A DNA stretch of 64,000 bases. It comes from Metabacillus_B sp050107715. GTDB lineage: Bacteria; Bacillota; Bacilli; Bacillales; Bacillaceae. The stretch lies in NCBI RefSeq assembly GCF_050107715.1, contig NZ_JBNILN010000006.1:146575-210574 (forward strand), written 5' to 3'. Of the stretch, positions 60,389 to 64,000 are shown piece after piece; position 1 is the stretch's first letter, and each line of letters starts with the position of its first letter. Made by a program: the position numbers and the translations under genes. The notes below the pieces were generated by a model, which saw only the letters and a list, made by a program, of their open reading frames with translations, was not told where the DNA came from and searched no databases.

Positions 60389-60416
60389 AAGGTCTAACTG
60401 CTGGTTAGGCCTTTTT
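60389..60416 (+). terminator. Terminator between ykuU and ykuV
   Basis: AAGGTCTAAC-tgctg-GTTAGgCCTTTTT. If partly read through, it would make ykuV less abundant than ykuU. Confidence 0.7.
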
Positions 60417-60445
60417 CTTACTATACTGCGACTTGGAGGATTACA

Positions 60446-60901
60446 ATGAAACTTCGTGCACCAATGCCGGAATTAGACGGCGCAACAGAATGGCTGAACG
60501 GCCAAGTGACAAAAGAAGATCTCACAGGGGAAAAGCCTACATTGATCCATTTCTGGTCTGTAAGCTGCCACCTGTGCAAAGAAGCTATGCCTCAAGTGAA
60601 TCAATTCCGTGATGACTATAAGGAAAAACTGAATGTGGTAGCTGTCCATATGCCCCGCTCGGAAGATGATTTAAATATGGAAGCCATAAAGAAAACGGCT
60701 GAAGAGCATGGCATTCACCAGCCAATTTTTGTTGACAGTGAACATAGTCTTACTAATGCCTTTGAAAATCAATATGTACCTGCTTATTATGTTTTCGACA
60801 AAGAAGGAAATCTGCGTCACTTTCAGGCAGGCGGCAGCGGGATGAAAATGCTGGAGAAGCGCGTTAACCGCGTGCTAGCTGAAACAGAGAATACTGAGTA
60901 A
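60446..60901 (+). CDS. ykuV: Thiol-disulfide oxidoreductase YkuV
   Basis: A 151-residue thioredoxin-fold protein of the TlpA/ResA type without signal peptide. Active site CHLC in WSVSCHLCKEAMPQ; cis-Pro in YVPAYYVF. B. subtilis YkuV is a cytoplasmic thioredoxin-like protein; pairing with peroxiredoxin YkuU suggests it is its reductant. TTGGAGG precedes ATG 60446. Confidence 0.92.
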   Translation: MKLRAPMPELDGATEWLNGQVTKEDLTGEKPTLIHFWSVSCHLCKEAMPQVNQFRDDYKEKLNVVAVHMPRSEDDLNMEAIKKTAEEHGIHQPIFVDSEHSLTNAFENQYVPAYYVFDKEGNLRHFQAGGSGMKMLEKRVNRVLAETENTE

Positions 60902-60906
60902 ACAAT

Positions 60907-60934
60907 AAAGACCGTCAGCGCTGACGGTCTTTTC
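60907..60934. terminator. Bidirectional terminator after ykuV
   Basis: AAAGACCGTCAGCGCTGACGGTCTTTT; the stop codon of the converging minus-strand gene lies inside the stem. Confidence 0.88.
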
Positions 60935-61511
60935 TTAATGAAATGGCACAGGCAATAAGTGCTCCGGAGAGAGGGAAAAAGCAAAGCCATTCTTTCCCAG
61001 GCGCTTCTTTCCTGATCCACCACCAGGAATAAATGACGAGCAGCAGAAAGTCCACTGTCATTACACTGACGAGGCTGGACTGTAAAAAAGCTTCCTTATA
61101 TCCGATGAAACTTCCAAATAAAAGCCCGTATATGTAAAGAAATAGTGTAATCAGCAGGAGAGTGAGCATGGCCCATCTGCTTGAAAGGGCATAGCCAATG
61201 TTTTGGACCCGCGGACGAGCTTTCTTTTCTTTCTTTCTGAAAAACAAATAAGGAAGCAGAGCGAAGGCTCCCAGCCCAAAAGACAGCAGTGCAAATGGCC
61301 AGGCAGGAACGGCATACTGATCACTTCGGAAGTAAAGAGCGGTCCAAAAAAAAGGAAAGATGCCAAGGAATGAAAAAACCATAGTGACGAGAGGGTCCAG
61401 CTTGCCGAATTCACCTGATAGAAAAGCCTGCAAGATCGGGTCTTCCATCCCGCCCTGACCGGTTGCAAAAAACAAGGCATAAATCAACAAAGCAAAAAAT
61501 GTCCATTTCAT
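60915..61511 (-). CDS. Multi-helix membrane protein of unknown function
   Basis: A 198-residue protein with about six predicted membrane helices (2-20, 40-60, 70-92, 112-132, 140-160, 172-190), short charged loops (RKKEKKARPRVQ) and no signal peptide. A G-D/G-x-M-E-D-P loop (GQGGMEDPILQAFL) after helix 1 is the only notable motif. The stop codon is inside the terminator at 60907. GGAAGGGAC lies before ATG 61511. Family not identified. Confidence 0.65.
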   Translation of the reverse strand: MKWTFFALLIYALFFATGQGGMEDPILQAFLSGEFGKLDPLVTMVFSFLGIFPFFWTALYFRSDQYAVPAWPFALLSFGLGAFALLPYLFFRKKEKKARPRVQNIGYALSSRWAMLTLLLITLFLYIYGLLFGSFIGYKEAFLQSSLVSVMTVDFLLLVIYSWWWIRKEAPGKEWLCFFPLSGALIACAISLRKDRQR

Positions 61512-61553
61512 CCTGAATTGTCCCTTCCTTTTTCAATTATTTTATTTGTAAGG

Positions 61554-61582
61554 TTGTACTTTTTATTTAAATATAGTATGAT
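61554..61582 (+). promoter_or_regulatory. Promoter of the cold-shock gene leader
   Basis: TTGTAC, 17 bp, TATGAT. Start near 61589, giving a leader of about 155 nt before the csp gene. Confidence 0.65.
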
Positions 61583-61623
61583 GATATATGTAAAGTTAAA
61601 GTGTTCCATCTCCTTTATTGAAG

Positions 61624-61692
61624 TTCACATACAATAGGGATGTATCTCACGTGACACTTTAGGGATGCTGCTTATTGTATGTGAATTTTTTA
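61624..61692 (+). promoter_or_regulatory. Terminator-like hairpin in the csp leader
   Basis: TTCACATACAATA (61624-61636) pairs perfectly with TATTGTATGTGAA (61673-61685), directly followed by six T. This is a full intrinsic terminator between promoter and gene, so csp is likely controlled by attenuation, or a short leader RNA of about 100 nt is released. Confidence 0.7.
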
Positions 61693-61744
61693 TTTACACA
61701 GGTAAAATGGAAATGAGCATAAATAAATTTTTGGAGGTACCAAC

Positions 61745-61945
61745 ATGGAAACAGGTACAGTAAAATGGTTTAACTCAGAAAAAGGCTTCGGATTCATCCA
61801 GCTAGAAGACGGCAACGATGTATTCGTTCACTTCAGCGCTATCCAAGGCGAAGGCTTCAAAACTCTTGAAGAAGGCCAAAAAGTAGAATTCAACGTTGTT
61901 GAAGGTCAACGCGGACCTCAAGCAGAAAACGTTGTAAAACTTTAA
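61745..61945 (+). CDS. csp: Cold-shock protein (CspB/CspD family)
   Basis: A 66-residue OB-fold RNA chaperone. GTVKWFNSEKGFGFI contains RNP1 (KGFGFI) and DVFVHFSAI contains RNP2. Binds single-stranded RNA and DNA and aids translation at low temperature. TTGGAGG precedes ATG 61745. Codon use is strongly biased to the preferred set, as in highly expressed genes. Which of the Bacillus csp paralogs it corresponds to is not clear. Confidence 0.95.
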   Translation: METGTVKWFNSEKGFGFIQLEDGNDVFVHFSAIQGEGFKTLEEGQKVEFNVVEGQRGPQAENVVKL

Positions 61946-61964
61946 TTTTCTGACTTGACTATTT

Positions 61965-61997
61965 AAAGCCTTGATTCTCTAAGAATCAAGGCTTTTT
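61965..61997 (+). terminator. Terminator of csp
   Basis: AAAGCCTTGATTCT-cta-AGAATCAAGGCTTTTT. Confidence 0.9.
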
Positions 61998-62115
61998 GCA
62001 TGTCATTTTTTCTCATCTTCGTGCATGTTAAGGGTACTTGATGTTTTCGTAGAAAAAAGTTGGAATCCGTGCGAAGATGATAGAAAGATGACGTGATCTT
62101 CAAGGGGGATAAACG

Positions 62116-63603
62116 ATGGATAAACAATATGCAGACAAGCTTAGAGAAGCGGACCGGATAGTGTCAGAGAAAGGGACGAAAAGCAGCAAATTGGGCTATA
62201 GACTTGGATACCATATCTCTTCACCCTCTAATTGGATTAATGATCCGAATGGGCTCATCCAGTTCAATGGCGAATATCATGTCTTTTATCAGCATCATCC
62301 ATTTAGTGCAGACTGGGGCCCGATGTACTGGGGGCATGTGAAAAGCAAGGATCTTGTTCATTGGGAGCAGCTGCCGCCTGCACTGGCTCCTTACGAGGAA
62401 TATGATCGGGATGGCTGCTTTTCCGGCAGTGCAGTGAATGATAACGGAATGCTAACCTTAATCTACACGGGCAATGTATGGCTGGATGAGGAGAAAAAGG
62501 AACTGAAGCAGGTTCAGTGCCTCGCAAGAAGCAAAGACGGAATAACTTTTATAAAAGAGAAGGAGAATCCTGTGCTGGATGAAATTCCTCTTGAAGGGTC
62601 AAGCCATTTCAGAGACCCTAAGGTTTGGAGAGAGGGAACAGCCTGGTATATGGTCCTTGGCTCTCAGAAGAATGGAATGGGGAATGTTCTTTTATACAAA
62701 TCCCATAACCTGCTTGAATGGGAGTATTGCGGGGTGCTTGCTGAAAATAAAGGGGAAAATCTGGGGTATATGTGGGAATGCCCTGATTTATTTGAACTCC
62801 ACGGGAAGCATATCCTGTTAATTTCACCGGAAGGCATGGAGCAGGAAGGTCCGCTGTATGCAAATCTGAAGCAAACAGGCTATTTTGTAGGGGAATTTAA
62901 CGAACAGACATTTTCTTATACATATGGCTCTTTTATAGAACTGGATAAAGGACACGATTTTTATGCAGCTCAAACGTTCCTTGATGATAGCGGAAGGCGT
63001 ATACTGATTGGCTGGATGGATATGTGGGAGCAGGACATGCCGTCTAAAAGCGATGGATGGGCTGGGGCGCTGACAATTCCCCGGGTTATCTCTTTAAGCA
63101 AAGAAGGAAGGCTGCTAATGAACCCTGTTGCTGAGCTCGAATCCTTAAGAGCTTTCCAGACAGTTTCAATGCAGGATACAATCATTGAAGACGAGATCAC
63201 GATCGGCTTTGGGGAAATGGCAGAAATTGCAGCCGAGTTTTGCATTGATGACGAAGCCTTGGAGTCATTTGGAATAAAAGTCAGATGCGGAGAAAATGAA
63301 GAAACCGTTCTTAAAGCTGATCTAAACTCTCTCAAGCTTACTCTGGACAGAGAGAGGAGCGGGAAAGGACCTGGCGGAGGCTTGCGGGAAGCTGAGCTTA
63401 CCCGTTCAAAAACTCTGTCTGTGCATCTGTTTCTTGACAGATCGTCTATTGAGGTGTTTATAAACGGCGGAGAAACGGTCATGACTTCAAGGATTTATCC
63501 TGATAAAGAGAGCAGGGGAATCAGGTTGTTCGCTGAAGGAGGAAAAGTGAACGCCAGGTCTGTCCGGGTATGGGATTTAAAAGAAGGATATATAAAGCGA
63601 TGA
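62116..63603 (+). CDS. sacA: Sucrose-6-phosphate hydrolase (GH32 invertase)
   Basis: A 495-residue GH32 glycoside hydrolase. A five-bladed propeller (about 25-340) bears the nucleophile Asp43 in WINDPNGL, the transition-state Asp in FRDPKVW and the acid/base Glu in WECPDLF; a C-terminal beta-sandwich (about 350-495) ends FLDRSSIEVFINGGE. It splits imported sucrose-6-phosphate. No sucrose permease (SacP) or regulator is beside it, unlike B. subtilis. AAGGGGGAT precedes ATG 62116. The stop codon overlaps the next start (ATGA). Confidence 0.92.
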   Translation: MDKQYADKLREADRIVSEKGTKSSKLGYRLGYHISSPSNWINDPNGLIQFNGEYHVFYQHHPFSADWGPMYWGHVKSKDLVHWEQLPPALAPYEEYDRDGCFSGSAVNDNGMLTLIYTGNVWLDEEKKELKQVQCLARSKDGITFIKEKENPVLDEIPLEGSSHFRDPKVWREGTAWYMVLGSQKNGMGNVLLYKSHNLLEWEYCGVLAENKGENLGYMWECPDLFELHGKHILLISPEGMEQEGPLYANLKQTGYFVGEFNEQTFSYTYGSFIELDKGHDFYAAQTFLDDSGRRILIGWMDMWEQDMPSKSDGWAGALTIPRVISLSKEGRLLMNPVAELESLRAFQTVSMQDTIIEDEITIGFGEMAEIAAEFCIDDEALESFGIKVRCGENEETVLKADLNSLKLTLDRERSGKGPGGGLREAELTRSKTLSVHLFLDRSSIEVFINGGETVMTSRIYPDKESRGIRLFAEGGKVNARSVRVWDLKEGYIKR

Positions 63604-63875
63604 AAATTGAGCTTGTTTCATACCGGGAAAGCTGGCCGGCAGATTTTGAACGTATAAAAGCAAGACTTCAGGAATTGGTTGGATCCCTTAAACCGAGATT
63701 CGAACACATTGGAAGTACCTCTGTAAGTGGATTATGCGCCAAGCCAATCATAGACGTAATGGCCGGGCTTCACGATGAAGCGGATTTAGATAAAACAGTC
63801 AGGCTGCTTCAGAACAGTGAATTTATTTACATGCCGGTTTACAGATTTTCCGAACGGGAAAGCCCATTCCTTTAG
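63600..63875 (+). CDS. GrpB/UPF0157-family protein, C-terminally shortened
   Basis: A 91-residue frame translationally coupled to sacA (ATGA overlap). It opens IELVSYRESWPADFERIK, then FEHIGSTSVSGLCAKPIIDVM, the strong signature of the GrpB family, a nucleotidyltransferase-like fold. Family members are about 170 residues, so the second half is missing; the frame stops after YRFSERESPFL and no continuation is visible in the other frames. Probably a truncated remnant, possibly inactive. Confidence 0.75.
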   Translation: MKIELVSYRESWPADFERIKARLQELVGSLKPRFEHIGSTSVSGLCAKPIIDVMAGLHDEADLDKTVRLLQNSEFIYMPVYRFSERESPFL

Positions 63876-63895
63876 GTGTGGGATGAAAGTGAGGT

Positions 63896-63975
63896 CGGAT
63901 ACGGAGTACCACTGAAAACCGTAAGGTTTGTGGTGCTTCAAGTATCCGAAATGTTTTGTTCTTTTTTTTATTGTC
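63896..63975 (+). terminator. Large branched inverted repeat, probable terminator
   Basis: CGGATAC (63896) / GTATCCG (63942-63948) with nested ACCAC/GTGGT and AAACC/GGTTT, then a T-rich tract (63957-63971). It lies 20 bp after the truncated GrpB gene. Beyond it to 64000 I see nothing. Confidence 0.55.
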
Positions 63976-64000
63976 GCATTGAATCAGTTTTTAAATAAAA

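Noticed and set aside
1..64000. CRISPR arrays, tRNA or rRNA genes, prophage or complete insertion sequences
   Set aside because: No spaced direct repeat arrays, no cloverleaf or 16S/23S sequence, no transposase, integrase or phage structural gene was seen.

Overview
This window is chromosomal DNA from a spore-forming Bacillaceae, close to Bacillus subtilis in gene content. The evidence is the run of genes in B. subtilis order (glcT-ptsG-ptsH-ptsI, splA-splB, ykwC, ykwD, pbpH, kinA, patA, cheV, ykyB, ykuC, ykuD, ykuE, fadH/ykuF, ykuI, fsrA, ykuJ, ykuK, abbA, darB/ykuL, ccpC, ykuN-ykuO-ykuP, dapH, dapL, ykuS, ykuT, ykuU, ykuV), strong AAGGAGG-type ribosome sites, frequent TTG/GTG starts and sporulation-specific signals. 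I see no rRNA, tRNA, CRISPR array, prophage or intact insertion sequence.

Layout. 1-5100: an RND efflux pump running off the left edge, a small WYL-like protein, an unknown gene with a sigma-H-like promoter, a type I toxin-antitoxin locus, and a tiny spore-type protein. 5200-6800: an oxidoreductase and a lipoprotein. 6900-12200: the glucose PTS locus, controlled by GlcT antitermination. 12300-24300: a sensor kinase, the spore photoproduct lyase pair, two dehydrogenases, a CAP-domain secreted protein, a class B penicillin-binding protein, kinA and patA. 24500-33850: an accessory block not in the B. subtilis order (CorA, a repeat-rich spacer, small proteins, TIGR00725, a CBS-GGDEF protein, a KinB-like kinase, a purine permease, an Atg22-type transporter, a DUF1906 protein). 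33900-49300: cheV to fsrA, with an inserted ppx-ppk pair and a manganese catalase. 49300-61000: ykuJ to ykuV, interrupted by a frameshifted metallo-beta-lactamase gene and a decayed TauE/SafE gene. 61000-64000: a membrane protein, a cold-shock gene behind an attenuator-like leader, a sucrose-6-phosphate hydrolase and a shortened GrpB-family gene.

How it works together. Sugar uptake (PtsG, HPr, EI, SacA) sits beside genes for the decision to sporulate: three phosphorelay-type kinases (kinA with a clear sigma-H promoter), abbA behind a Spo0A box, spore DNA repair (splAB), and three very short proteins carrying a site like the one cut by germination protease in gamma-type SASP. Second-messenger functions recur: a CBS-GGDDF protein, an HD-GYP protein, a degenerate EAL protein (YkuI), the c-di-AMP receptor DarB and a putative alarmone hydrolase. 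Iron control is visible as a Fur box over the promoter of the sRNA FsrA and two Fur boxes before the flavodoxin operon. Fatty acid control is visible as a FadR palindrome before fadH, and phosphate control as PhoP-like repeats before ppk.

The least ordinary items are the compact type I toxin locus with a self-sequestered ribosome site and a predicted antisense RNA, the sigma-H-type gene of unknown function at 3937, the three mini spore-type proteins, the csp leader with a full terminator hairpin, and a mobile-looking 135-bp inverted-repeat element with a second decayed copy. All calls come from reading the sequence and remembered family knowledge; no search was run.
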